NCBI GenBank assembly: GCA_029876055.1
Contig: CM056879.1
Location: forward strand, 2,852,001-2,916,000
Direction: 5' to 3'
Length of the DNA: 64,000 nt
Source: Madurella fahalii
Lineage: Eukaryota; Ascomycota; Sordariomycetes; Sordariales
Each line of letters begins with the position of its first letter. Position 1 is the stretch's first letter. Both the position numbers and the translations under genes were made by a program. The notes under the pieces were generated by a model that did not search any database, had not been told where the DNA came from, and was given only the letters and a program-made list of their open reading frames with translations. Positions 1 through 11,600 of this stretch are shown here, one piece after another.

Positions 1-1978
1 CGGCGTCAGGACCTGCAGCTCTCCACGCGCCGTGTCGACGCCGCGGACGAGGACCAGTCCGAGAAGGCGGGAATGCCGCGGGTCGAGGGTGCGGCCCAGG
101 GGGTTTGGGATCAGCGGTATGGCGTTGCCAGTATCTGCGCTTGAGTGCGGGCGCGAGGGTAAGGGGTCGGCTGGGGTCGGTGTTGTTTCCAGGGCGGCGG
201 CGGCGGCTTCCGGGAGGGGTAAGAGGTCTCGCAGGGCGGCGCGGGATTCTATTCGGACGAGGGCCAGGACCGTCCCGTTGATAGCCTCTGCGAGCATCTC
301 CGGCGCGGGTTGGTGGTCGTAGCAGACGAGCCCGAGGAATCCTCTTTGGCTGCTGCTGCCAGTGTATCGGACTCGCCAAGGGCGGAGGGCGGAGAGAGGG
401 GTCGGATCCCACGTTGTCGGGGAGTCGCCATCTGGCGGGCGCAGGTGGAAGTAGGACATCATTTGCATGGTCCGGAGGGCCAGGGATGTGCGGGCGGACA
501 TGTCGGCTGGTTGGGAAGGGAGGGTGGAGAATGGGATGGGTTTGTTAATGTTGTTGGCGCTCCCGCAGGCGGACTGAAGGCTGGCGACGGTTTCCTCGGG
601 GCCATCGTGGGACATGTAGATCACTTCTGTTGGCCAGATCGCGGTGATGAGGTCGCAGAGAATGTCGAGGCCGGTGCCTTGGATCCAGCCCGGAGTGTTG
701 ATCACGAGCGGGCAGCTGGCTTCGAGATCTCGCCGATAGTGTGCCAAAAGATCGAGAGCGCATTCGATAAAGTATGCCGGGTCGAGGGCAGGGGTGACGG
801 ATGCGATGGCGTGGGCCCGTATTTGGCCTTCGGTTTGCCCGAGAGTGGGATGGCAGAACGAGGGTGATAGGTTGGGGGTGGTGACTTTTGAAAGAGAGAT
901 GATGCCGGGAGGCGCATATTCGGGCTGTCCTGGGTCGAGATCGAGGACGAAGACGCTCGACCAAGGTTTGCTCTTAGAGCCACCTCGGTCGGTCATGAGA
1001 CGGTTTACCACCAGTCTCCCGAATGTTGATTTCCCCGACGACTTTGGGCCACATAAGAAAATGACCGGTGTAGCTTTGCGGTTGGCCGCAGCCAGTCCCG
1101 ATATCTTCTTGTTCCACTCTGCCGGTGAAACCAGCTCTTGCAAGATAGCTCTCTTAGGGCCGTCTTCTGGAGTATATATCTACGGGAAGTCAGCCAACGC
1201 CGGGTAGAGAGCAGACGGGACACAAACGATCCGAAAGGTCCAAGGGTATTTGGCCCGGCCCATGCCTGCTTCTTGCGAGGGCGTTTCGTTCCAGAGCTTT
1301 GCAAAGGCGGGATTCAAGGTTGCCAGCTGCCTCATGCCCTGTGCCGCGGGATGGGGGTGCAACTCTATGACAGTATCGTCGGCAGTCCGCAGAACAGGCA
1401 AGGCATGGCAGTGCGGAGCATGGACCCATTGGACATCGTCAGACGCTGACAAGATGGCACCGGCGATGGTAGCCTCGCCCTCGCGCACTTTGATGCCATA
1501 ACTCCCTAGGATTACAAGCCGCTATGCTTTGTCACCGAATGGACTATTACGTCCAGGGAGCACTGGAGAAAAACTTACCTCTGCTTCGGGGGTGGTGAGC
1601 ACCAGACGACCCCCGACCTTTCTTTGAAGATGCTTCTTGTTGGGCCTGAAAGATGAGTGCTGCTTGATGGGGGCGGTTACAGCGGATTCGGGTTGAGGTG
1701 TTGTAAGACTTTTCGAATTAGTGACAACCCGGAAGCCGGGGAGAGACCAGATGGCCAAGTCAGACATACTCCAGCCCCCTTTTCCCAACATTGACCGAGT
1801 CGGAAACCGACTCCTCCACCGACCGACGTCTGCTGTGACTGGGTATGGACCGTGTGGACGGTGTCTCGCTCCTTCTTTGCTGAGTGACATCTTTGACACT
1901 CTGCTCCGGTGCCTTCTCGACGGTACTGCTTGCTGACGATACCCCCCAGAGTTGCTGCCGCGCAGCAAATGCACTCAT
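1..1978 (-). CDS. GRC3: Polynucleotide 5'-hydroxyl-kinase GRC3 (NOL9 family), 3' end outside window
   Basis: GRC3 is the nucleolar RNA 5'-kinase that works with the Las1 nuclease in ITS2 pre-rRNA processing (family knowledge). Four exons join in frame: 1978-1770, 1708-1579, 1521-1228 and 1179-1, giving 604 visible residues. The frame is still open at base 1, so the C-terminus is missing. A Walker A motif GPKSSGKST lies near residues 255-263, followed by FVLDLDPGQPEY. The intron at 1227-1180 is 48 nt, a multiple of three, and carries an in-frame TAG. Splicing it (GTTTGT donor, GGCTGAC branch, CGTAG acceptor) joins FRI to IYTPEDGPKRAILQELVSP. The other introns have GTATGT and GTAAGT donors. The start was chosen at MSAFAARQQ; a second ATG lies one codon upstream at 1981. 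The gene is divergent from the Pol I subunit gene. Confidence 0.9.
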
Positions 1979-2628
1979 CACTTTTACTTCGCCGAGTCAG
2001 CTGCACATTCATATACACCAATCCCTCGATAGTTCCGTACTAGGTTGTGGGGGGTTGCCGTTGCCTTCCAACTTCCTCTTTTTGTTTGTCGCCATTCTCT
2101 GCAGTAGCTTGCCGGTGCGTATACCGGGGCTCCTTTCTCGTTTTGTGCAAACCGATCTCACTCCGAGCGACAGTCTACAGGCGTTGATTTGAGTTTAGCA
2201 AGCCGCAGCAGATTCGGCAGCAATTCAGAAATCACCACCACCAGAAACCCGAATCCCAAGGTTTTTCGTACTTCGAATCGCACCAGCACAACCACGACGA
2301 CTTGGTACTGCTATCGGGGGACTCCTATCGGGGGGAGAAACAGTGTGTGCGTTTTGACAGGCCAAACTTTTTGCCCTGCATTCATTCCACCAATCAAAGT
2401 CAGTAATTGGGGCTTTTGGTCGCTTCCCCACCGCGTGCAGGGGTCCATGAGTTGGGGAAAAGAGCTTATCTTGAATTTTTTGGGAAGAAAACAAAGTAAG
2501 AAAATAACCATCGCATTTCACCCCGCCTCGGCCTCGCAACCGTTGTAAACACCCTTTTTCGCTCCCTTTTTATCCTGCGTATCGCACCACATCTTTCGCA
2601 TCTTGTCACATCAGCTAAGACCTTCCCC
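1979..2628. promoter_or_regulatory. Divergent promoter region GRC3 / RPA34.5
   Basis: About 650 bp separate the start codons of two divergently transcribed nucleolar genes. The stretch has no supported ORF and must hold both 5' UTRs and promoters. I see no clear TATA box or named regulator site that I would defend. The shared placement suggests, but does not show, co-expression of the two genes. Confidence 0.6.
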
Positions 2629-3380
2629 ATGGCAGGGCCGCGGGCGCCCATCGGAACGCTCTCACAGCACGCTGCGGCGGCTGCTGGCCTCGTGCGCGGC
2701 ATGGTTCCCAAGGCGTTCCGCGTCAACCAATCGAAGCGAGGTCGCGAGAGCGACGAGTCTGATGAAAGCAGTAGCGACAGCGACAGCGATGCTACGGCTG
2801 GCAGTGACGCTCCAAAGAACGACGGCAACACCAAAAAAAAGGACAGAAAGCGCTTGGGAGAGCAGATTAAGTCGGAAAAGTTAGGAGCGACGCCGCAGTC
2901 CAAAGCGATGGGCGGAAAGGCCATCAAGACCGAGTCTCCCGTTGGCGTCACAAAGCTGAAGCAAGAAACTTCGACCGCTAAATCCGCCACGAAGCACTCG
3001 ACTTCCGGTTCGTCAGCTAGCGAGAGTGAGAGCGAGAGCGAGAGCGAGAGCACGAGCAGCAGTGACGCCGATAGTGACAATGACGGAGCTAAAACAACTG
3101 TGAATTTGCAGTCAGCCCCGGGCTCGGAGAATGAGGTCAAGGAAGCCGATTCTAACTCGGATAGCGAGTCGAGCAATGAAGAGGCGACTACATCGCCGGT
3201 GAAAACCAGCGCCAAAACAAAGGCAACCAAGAAGATTTCGCCGGCATCCTCCTCAGCGGCCGACAATGCACGCGAGAGTGATTCGGATGAGTCCAGCAGC
3301 GACGAGTCTGCGTCTTCCGAGGCAAAGGTTTCCAAAAAGATAACCCCGGCAGCCAAGGAGTCCGCCCTCCGAGCGGCTTC

Positions 3381-3428
<48 letters not shown>

Positions 3429-4792
3429 CGAAAGTGAGAGCGAGAGTGAGAGCGAGAGCGAAAGCGAAGAGAAACCTGCACACAAAACCCAGAAGAAGAC
3501 AGTCCAGAACTCCAAAGCTGTGAAAAAGGCATCAAACACCAAGGCCTCCTCTGGAAAATCATCCATCTCCGCAAATTGGTCCGCGAAGAGCAATGAGTTG
3601 GTCAGCGAATCCGACAGTGGAAGCGCCGAGAGCGACGACGAATCATCCGAGTCGGATGCTGGGGATACGGCGGAAGGCGGGGCTGTTCAGAAGCGAAACA
3701 AGACGGCAATGTTGGTACCATACTTGCTCTACGCTTTCATATGCTAACAACCCCCGTAGTCAAGTACCTCCCGAGATCGTTTCCCAAGGGTTCTCCCTGC
3801 GCAAGGCAGAAGAGGACGTCGATGCTGCCACAGTTGCTCGGGTCTTCAAAAAGGCAAAGGCCGAAGGCAAGCAGATATGGTACTTTACGACGCCCAAAAC
3901 TGTTCCGATCGAAGTAATCCAGAAACACGCCATTCCGCTGGACAAGGTCCGTGCCGGGCAGGCCATCTTTGCCCACGGTGGCGCCGAGTACACTGGTCAT
4001 TTTGAGGAGCCGGTGAGCCATGCCATCAAGGTCTTGATTCCTGGAAAGACAGGCACCAACTATGAGACCTGTATGTCCTGAGTTTCTGTATCTATTTGTG
4101 CCTGTCCATCTGCTGACATTGTACTAGTGAACCAATCCGTTGATCGTGTCCTGCACATCACACGTGTCACACGCTTCGGCCACGACGACGAGCGCCAGTC
4201 GGGCTCGGCCAGCGCGACCTCCGCCGCCATCTCCACTACGCCTCGACCCCAGCCTAAGGGTCTGAAGGCTCGCTATCTTCCGTTCGGTGTCACCAATGGT
4301 AGCGTAGACACGACCGGCGTCGATGCGGACAGTGATGAAGATGTTGAGATGGCGCAGGCCCCACCGCTGCCGACTAATTCCGTAACCGACGCCAACGCCG
4401 ACACGCCCAAGAAAGCGGTCAAGAAGCGAAAGCATGGAGATGTCGAGAAAGGAACAGTCGGCCAAGAGGAGGTAGCGTCAACCCCAAAGAAGTCCAAGAA
4501 GGCTCGAGTCCAGAATTCCGGCACGCCAGCAGCCGTGAGCTCCTCTGCCAGGACTAGCAAGCAGACTCCCGTCATCCCGCCGCCTATTCCTGCGCCGGGT
4601 AGTGTGAACTCTGTCAAAACCCCCGCTTCATCAATGCCGGCACAGTCATCACCGGCCCCAACCAAGTCGAGCAAAGAAAAGGCGAAGAAGAAGGATTCCG
4701 CGTCGACTGAAACCAAGCCCCCTGAGTCGAAGAGACCCTCAAGGGTCACGCCCGTCATGCCACCTGCTGTTCCCCGCGTGAAGAGCGCTTAG
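2629..4792 (+). CDS. RPA34: RNA polymerase I subunit RPA34.5-like, with long Ser/acidic N-terminus
   Basis: This is a likely homologue of RPA34.5/PAF49, a Pol I-specific subunit that pairs with RPA49 in the nucleolus. The exons are 2629-3710, 3760-4070 and 4128-4792 (685 aa). Residues 1-360 are low complexity, with Ser/Glu/Asp blocks alternating with Lys/Pro stretches such as SKKITPA, and include a pure (Ser-Glu)n run encoded at about 3379-3468. The family-like region follows across exons 2-3 (EGKQIWYFTTPKTVPIEVIQ, then LKARYLPFGV), and the tail is Lys/Pro/Ser-rich. Intron 2 is canonical (GTATGT, CTGAC branch). Intron 1 needs the odd donor GTTGGT at 3711 to keep frame, but has a perfect GCTAAC branch and a GTAG acceptor. 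A TAG at 4790-4792 ends the frame, and coding-like sequence continues beyond it. Confidence 0.78.
3379..3468 (+). repeat. Coding hexanucleotide repeat (GAGAGT/GAGAGC)n encoding (Ser-Glu)n
   Basis: This near-perfect tandem hexamer array lies inside the first exon of the RPA34.5-like gene and encodes about 15 consecutive Ser-Glu pairs. Shorter versions occur at about 3020-3050. The multiple-of-six unit keeps frame, so length changes would be tolerated. Confidence 0.9.
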
Positions 4793-5224
4793 GCAGCCAC
4801 TTCATCACCGAGTGCTATCCATGGAGGTATTGGCGGCGTGGGTGGCCAGATGTACCAGTACCAATCAATGTCCGAGCGCCGGAAGAGTGAGACTTTGCGC
4901 TCCACAACGCCCGGCACGCCGACGCGGGTCTCTAAACTCACTCCAGTCCCGATTCCTGGCATCCCAAGGCCTCTCCATGTAACTCCTTCGAGGCCCTGTA
5001 ATCTAGGGACACCCGACAACAAGGCGACTAGCTCTAACTATTCTCCGGCGGGTTCGTCCCAGCCTCAGCTTCTAAAGAGCATCCTGAAGACCCCTGTCCA
5101 GGAGAAATCTCTTGATGGCAATGGCCTCGGTCCAGGTGCCTCCAACAAGGTACGCAAGAAGAAGGGTCAGGGCTCGAAGGTTACTCCCATAAACGGTGCG
5201 AAGCGTGGCCCCGGCCACCGTTAA
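4793..5224 (+). other. In-frame coding-like extension after the RPA34.5 stop codon
   Basis: After the TAG at 4790-4792 the same frame stays open for 143 codons to a TAA at 5222-5224. The composition matches the preceding tail: Ser/Pro/Thr/Lys-rich, with segments such as SERRKSETLRSTTPGTPTR and LLKSILKTPVQEK. A single CAG-to-TAG change would explain it. An assembly error, readthrough or a recent truncation are alternatives. No convincing intron removes the TAG, because the only nearby GT lies about 15 nt before it. I treat it as downstream coding remnant or extension, not as a separate gene. Confidence 0.5.
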
Positions 5225-6977
5225 CATCTGAGTTCTAAACCACTTCGTCTCTTGAACTGCCGATCACGGTTAGAGGAAGTCAGTTCGTCCTTCAAATTTT
5301 GCGGAGAGGATATCATCGAAGCGCGGAAAGTCGACACTCGGTTTCGGCGCAACATATTCCAGGCAATGTGGTTACGCCCGCCTGGAGGCCGATAATACTC
5401 TCCTACCACCTTTTGTTACTTCGCTGCCCACATGGCTCATCTTTGCTGTTTTTGTACATGGGTCCTGTATGGCTAGGCGTTTGAGGTGTATGGTCGCTCT
5501 CGGTGCGGCCAGCACGTCAGGACATGCGAGGGCGTCCTGGAGCGGCTGTTCCGCCGCTTAGACAGGGGCACATTTGGCCCTTCCAAAGACCGGCAGGGTA
5601 TTACACGGCGAGGTTGAAAATCCGCTTGGCGGCTTTGGGCTGAGATATTCCGAAACTGGCCGACTCTATGGGCAGGTAAGAAAAGAAGGGAAAAGAAAGA
5701 ACGAAAAACACGTTGACGGATCCCCGTTTTCCATTCGCGCCGCTTATGAATGTGCCTGATTTTTGCAAGTCAATTGCCGTTCCGATCTACCAAAACACCT
5801 GAACCCCTCTTTTTAGTGGTAAATCAGCGCTTATCCTTAATCCACAATCTAAATCGTCAAACCTCTTTCCACATCGCATTGCTCATTCTTCACGTGCGTC
5901 AGCAGTAGCGTGCGGCTGAAACCCTTGCGCGGCATCTCGCATCCCCGATCCCTGTCCGGCCGGGCGGGCGGGTACGGCTCGGGCTGCTTACCGTGTACGG
6001 TTAATTTGACGTCGTGAGCTGACAACCCCCTTTTTTTCTCTCTTCGACGTCCTCTTCCTCTTTTCCTGTCACTACATCATCATCACGAGAAATCTGCCAT
6101 CCGACTACCTCACGCGACGTGATCGATTACAACATGCCCTATACGTAAACCACCACATTGCCACTTGTATCGCCACCTTTAACGAATGTCGGGTATCTCA
6201 AAGTGTTGGACCTCGCTCACTCATTCATTCACAACCAAATCGACCCAAGCAGCCCAGCCCAGCCCCCAACCCAACTCGGCCAGAGACGAGGCATGCAAAA
6301 CATTAGTATGGTTTGTTTGATTCTCTCTCTTTGGCTTTTCTTTCCTTCGAGAACCCCTTTCGATTACCCCATCCGTCTCCCATTCATCCGGCTATGAAAA
6401 CCTGCCATTATCATTACCCTTTGAGCTCATCAGTCTTCTCCAAAGAAAAAAGGGTGATTAGAAGAAACCAAGCCGACGCGCTGGGCCCCTCCCCACTCCG
6501 CCGCCATGCCATGCCATGCCATGCTAATGCAGGTTTGCTCAAACCCAAACGAAAATATCAACACAGAATCCTCCTCGTCCACAGGGGCAGCTAGTACCGC
6601 CCGAGGGAGGATGGGAAACCCAAAAAAAAATCTCTAGAAACTCCGGGTCTTGTCTGTCCCAGCATGTCTAGAAAGGAAAGAAGCGAATATGCTATTTATA
6701 ACGACCGTTTCGTACGCGCCATATGCGTACGATGCTGATGATCCAGAAGCGAGCGGGGGTATCCATTTGCCGACCGACCGAAACCGAGCGACCCGAGGGG
6801 AAAATGACGCCAATGCAAAACGAGAGTCCGACCAAAGAATGCACATAAACGCCATTCCATTCAGTGTGCAGAAGAAGGAAACGAGAAGCCGGAGGCCAGA
6901 ACCTGAGGCCTGAGACCTGAGAGGAGATGGAGGGATGGGTAATATGCGGCGAGAACGGGGCTAGCGATCACCTCACC
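5225..6977. other. Convergent intergenic region with promoter-like stretch
   Basis: The region lies between the 3' ends of RPA34.5 and AUR1. It contains no ORF that I recognise. Around 6026-6080 there is a CT-rich tract of the kind found before fungal transcription starts. It is followed at 6134 by an ATG whose fifth codon overlaps a GTAAAC donor-like site, as if a short first exon were present. I could not find a convincing continuation. Confidence 0.4.
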
Positions 6978-8574
6978 TCACCTCGCCACATACACCTCGC
7001 TCGCCTCGCCCTCAGCCCTCGGGCTGAGTCTGACTTTGCTCCAGATATCCTGGTGGTCATCGCTCGGCGTCGTCGGGCTCAGGATCCCCGGCGTGCTGCT
7101 GCTGCTTCCGCAGAGCGTATCGCCGCGGCTCATCGAGTCGAAACTCGAGCTGCTGCCGAGCGTCCACTCATCGCTATCGCTCGTCCCGGGCCGCCGCCCG
7201 TTGAGCAGGCCCATCCCGTACCCGCCGTACCCGTACTCCTCATCCACAGTTCTTGACCGGTCGCCAAACTCAACGTACTCGTACTCCCAGCGGGTCGTCT
7301 TATCGAGCTGCGGCCGGGGAAGGAACTTTGTCCGCGCGATATAGTACGCCAACATCGCCATGATGCCGCCGCCGACGAGGTCGATGGCGTAGTGGTGGTT
7401 AAGGTACATGGTCGACCACGAAATCCAGACGGCGTAGAAGACAAAGAAGGGCCGGAACCTCGGGAAGCAGTACTGCATGAACAGGGCTTCGAGGATGGCG
7501 TCGGCAGCGTGCAGGCTCGGGAAAGCGCCAAACGGCAGCGGCGCCGTCGTGAAGCTCGTGGTGTACATGTCGACGCCAAACAGCTCGTCGACCCGTCTCA
7601 ACCCAGCGGGGGAGCCCTCCATCCCGTAGTGGGCCGGCTCCAGCCCGTGGAGCGTCTCGTACCAAGGCGGGGTGCAGGGGAAGATGAGCTGAATGGTGAC
7701 GCCAAGCATCGACATGTAGCCAAACGCGCGGGCAAAGACGGGGGTTGTGCCGGGGGCGGCGAAAAGGAACATGAAGGCGCTGCAAAGGGCGGGCAGGGCA
7801 AAGTGGCCGATGCCGTAGGGGACCCAGGCGAGAATATCCAGGACGGCGTGCGTGCGAGCCGAGAGGATGTTGGAGAGGTTCGCGCCGTACATGACGTTCT
7901 CCAGGGCAGGGAGCACCTTGACCCAAATGTGTGGCCGGTACTCGGGGCCGATGAATCTACATAATTCCCATGCATCAGCAAAACAGCCTTTTTTTCTTCT
8001 TTCTTTTTCTTTTGTTTTTCTTTTTCAAGAAAAAATCTCTCCTCTGGTCATCCCATATCTCCTAGCTCCCCTCCCCCTTTCCCCCAAGCTAAGCAAAAGC
8101 AGGTTAAAGCCAAACTTACCGACTGGAGAAGAAATACAACAGATAGGTCCAGATCGGCAGCGACGGCAAGAAAAACTGTCTCGTGACCGGCATGAGCAGC
8201 AGCGCCCCTAACACAACCAACACGCCCGTCTTCACCAGCGGGGCCGACGGCAGAATGGTTAGCGAGAAGACGATGTACCCGAACGTAACTAGGTGCTGTA
8301 GGTCCCAGAGGCTCCATCTCCTCGTGCGCAGCGCCTTGAGCGAACCCCACGCATCGAATGACGTCTGTAGCCTCGTGACGTCGGCGGGTTGGTGTTGGCC
8401 TTTGGAACCTTGAGCCCGCAGGCGCAGACGCAGTCTCCTTGCGGGCGAGCGAATCTTGTGGGGTATTATGGGGTGGAGGCTGAGTTTGCCGGGCCAGCGG
8501 AGGGGAAGGATCCTTGGTTTCGCTGCGGGAGGAGACGGCGGCGCTTGGCCGAGTAGTTCGTGCATGGTCTCCAT
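6978..8574 (-). CDS. AUR1: Inositol phosphorylceramide synthase AUR1
   Basis: AUR1 transfers phosphoinositol from phosphatidylinositol to ceramide in the Golgi. It is an essential fungal sphingolipid enzyme and the target of aureobasidin A. Two exons, 8574-8120 and 7956-6978, give 477 aa; an upstream in-frame ATG at 8649 would add 25 residues. The 163-nt intron has a GTAAGT donor and a TGTAG acceptor and joins FFSSR to FIGPEYRPHIWVKVL, the conserved AUR1 stretch. The PAP2-type catalytic motifs FPSLHAADA and NHHYAIDLVGG are present with their His and Asp residues. Several hydrophobic segments indicate a polytopic membrane protein. The C-terminal tail is Ser/Gly-rich and soluble. Identity is clear; only the start codon is uncertain. 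Confidence 0.92.
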
Positions 8575-8649
8575 GCCCGGGTACTGGAATGAGGCTCGGT
8601 CTAATCGGCAGAAGGACGGAGGAAGAGGGACGTTCGAGATCCCGAGCAC

Positions 8650-11600
8650 CGTCCGACCGAATGCGGAGGAGGGGAGGGGAGGGGGAGGGGGAGCGTGTTT
8701 TGCAACTTCGGCGTCGGAGGTGAGGGAGATGTGCAGGTCGGAATTCGGGCGCTTCTTGCTACCGTCGCTGCAGGGACATGTTCATCGGCGTCTGTTTACA
8801 AGTTTGAACGTACGGCTAGTACTGTCGATTGACCAGCTTACTGCTACGACCGGATCGTCATCAATTGGAAGGTGTGAGAAAAGGGCGGCCGCCGGGATCG
8901 CCGGAAGAGAGGGGGGCTAAAGAGGGAGCCTTGGCGGCAGCAGAGGCGGGAACAGCGGGAGCAAAGGGCGCGTGAGTGGTGACGGCTGTGGCTAAAAGAA
9001 GCGAGAGAGGTGCGTAGTACACGGCTGGTAGGACAGCGGTAGGTGGCCGCCGGCTTTCATTATGTATGCAAGGCTAAGAGAAGTGGCCGAGTTGGCAGGA
9101 AGAGGAACGCCAAGTGTGACCGGCCAAAAGCCATCACTGGAAAACCCGAATTGTCCGATGAAGCAACCCAAAGTGGGCCACCCAGAGCTTCCGTGATCTC
9201 CGCTGGTTGTGGCACGCGAATGACAAAGTCCCTGACGTCGACTATGCGGTTAAAGAAGCATATGCAAGGAGGGAGATATCACGCTTGCCTACAAGGTACC
9301 AAGTACCGCCGTAATAATGGAGACACCCTAGCAGGACAGTTCTGTTCGGCACTGTTTTGCAAGCATGTCGTGAGGCGAATAAGAGGCGCGGAGTAGCCCC
9401 GTTCTGCGGGGCCGTCTGCTCCATGTTTCTTGCGTCATATGTACTGTGTACTAATCCGCCATCGTCCATCCTCAACATGTTGCGGAACGCACGCTGTGCC
9501 AGCGTCACAAGTCAGCCCTTGATGCACAGCGTCGGTCGGAGAAAGGAGATAATATGCGCTGAAGCGGCTACCCGTTCACTGGCCGGGCACGTATCTTAAG
9601 GTATGCCGCATGGCTTGAAATCTAATACGCTCAAACTCACATTCTTGGTCAGATGTCTCCCAGCTACGTGACCGGTACTGTTACTTGAATGCCGAGAAAC
9701 CCGACGCATCCTTGCAGGGGCATGCGGGAATGGCGCCTCGGTTCCAATCATGGCGCTAAAGGGCCCAACGCTAATCGTGCGTTTTAATCGGCGATCCGTC
9801 ATATCCGGGGGGTCAGTGCACTTTTGGATCACTCGCACCTCTCGCATCCCCTCGCACGTCTCGCATCGCTACGAGTACTTACAATGGCTATACCGCTGCT
9901 CATCCGGACCCCGAAAACCGCATCCCGGGATGTTTCCCAGACCGGCACCGATTACTTAGGCGTTTGTTGTGCCTTGGCGTGCCAACACCCATCCGTCAGG
10001 CGGCATGAGGATGGGGATGGCCGGCGCCTCATTCCTGAAACGAAGCTGCTCGCTATGATTGTCCGTCTCTGTTCAGACGAGACACGCTTTGATTTCCTGA
10101 GGAGGTCATCTACCTATCCCGAGGGCTATAAAGACGCCGCATGTCCCAATGCCCCAAATAGTGTACATTTTTTGCAACGGTGATGCTGCTGCTCGTGAGA
10201 ATGATCTACCGGGATCCGGGGAAAACGCATGATCAGAGGAAGCCCAAGCGCACTTGGCTGTTTCCCTGCGCACAAAATCTCCTCCAAGTCAGAGAGGGGT
10301 GACCGTGTGGCGCCATCTCTGGGCACTGTCACCGCATCCCGATAAGTGGCATTCCAAGACTTCGGGGCTGCGTCTTAGGGTTGCGTAGTTGCCTCACGAT
10401 CCGCATTCAGATGAAGCCTTCGCAGCATCTCAATTCCCCGACTTGTCTCCGTTTTCGGCATGGAAACAAGAGAGTTGCCGTTGCTACACAGTAGCTCATG
10501 TACACCTCGCCCGGGGTTCGTGCATGGAGCTCCATAATCATGTCGGGTGTTACAGCCTGTTTTAACTCGACCGAAGAGCTCGTTGACCATAAGTTCGTGG
10601 CTCAAATGCCTCGTGGCACTCTCTCGACAGCAGCCCTGCTAACTGCCCAATGAAGGCGCGTCCAACTACAGATTGGCTATGCGCCTAACGGTGTGGACAC
10701 ATAAGGGAAGAAGTGCTCGGCATAGTAGGTGGGATTCAATGTACCTTCTGGCGCTGTTGATGGATCCCGATTGTCCAAGGACCAGGCCATTAGAAAAGTA
10801 ATAAAATTCTATAAAAATCCAAGAAAAAATCTGGCTCTTCCCCTGGGCCAGGTATCTGTTGGGTCCCCCCTTCCTATGCCATTCCTGACCAGTCCGGAGA
10901 GGTACTTTGTCAAAGTTTTCTTGCCCAGTTTCTCTAAGGGACTCGGAGGGCCTTGGCATTGGTCTTCGCTGCAACTCCCGCCCTTTCAGTGAAACCCACT
11001 CTCACAACGCATTCTCTGCGTAAGGGGAATTACAGAAATAGTGTATCGCGGCCTCTTAGTCATGCGCTTCGTCCTCGGCAAAGTCAGCGCGAAGGAGGCG
11101 AAGGGTTACTGAGGAATCATCCCACGCACCTTTGTCTCTCCTCGCGGTGGCCTTTTTCGTTTGTAACACAAGGGACCATCTCCGAGCATGCCGACCGCCA
11201 AGTCGACGGTGGATCGGCATTCGGGGCTCTTGTCGGGCAACACGGAAAGCCCGAGGATCCGCCATCTTGTCCCAGCCGCGTAAGTGCATACTTGAGGAGC
11301 GAATTTATGGCACTATACGAGCTCGGTAATCATACCGTCTTTGCGGTTCCTTAGCGTTCGGGACGCTCGCCAACACCCAACCGTCACATTACCCCACGTT
11401 GTAACGCTACACTAATCGGTCACCTTGAGAATTGCAGCGAGATACTAGTTAAACAACACCCCAAACTCCCGGACCTCCTACCACTACCAGAGCTTCAGGT
11501 GGAGTTCTCTAGGCTAAGGATGACATCTGCATGATATCCATAGCACGTGATCTGTCTTATTGTTATCCCCTGGAGTATCTTTAAGGGAAGCAATTCTAAG

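Noticed and set aside
2466..3593. 375-codon minus-strand frame rich in Leu/Ser
   Set aside because: Complement of the Ser-Glu repeat coding region of the RPA34.5-like gene; the (SL)n runs are a repeat artefact.
9083..9180. tRNA A-box-like GTGGCCGAGTTGG
   Set aside because: No matching B-box or cloverleaf could be found downstream.
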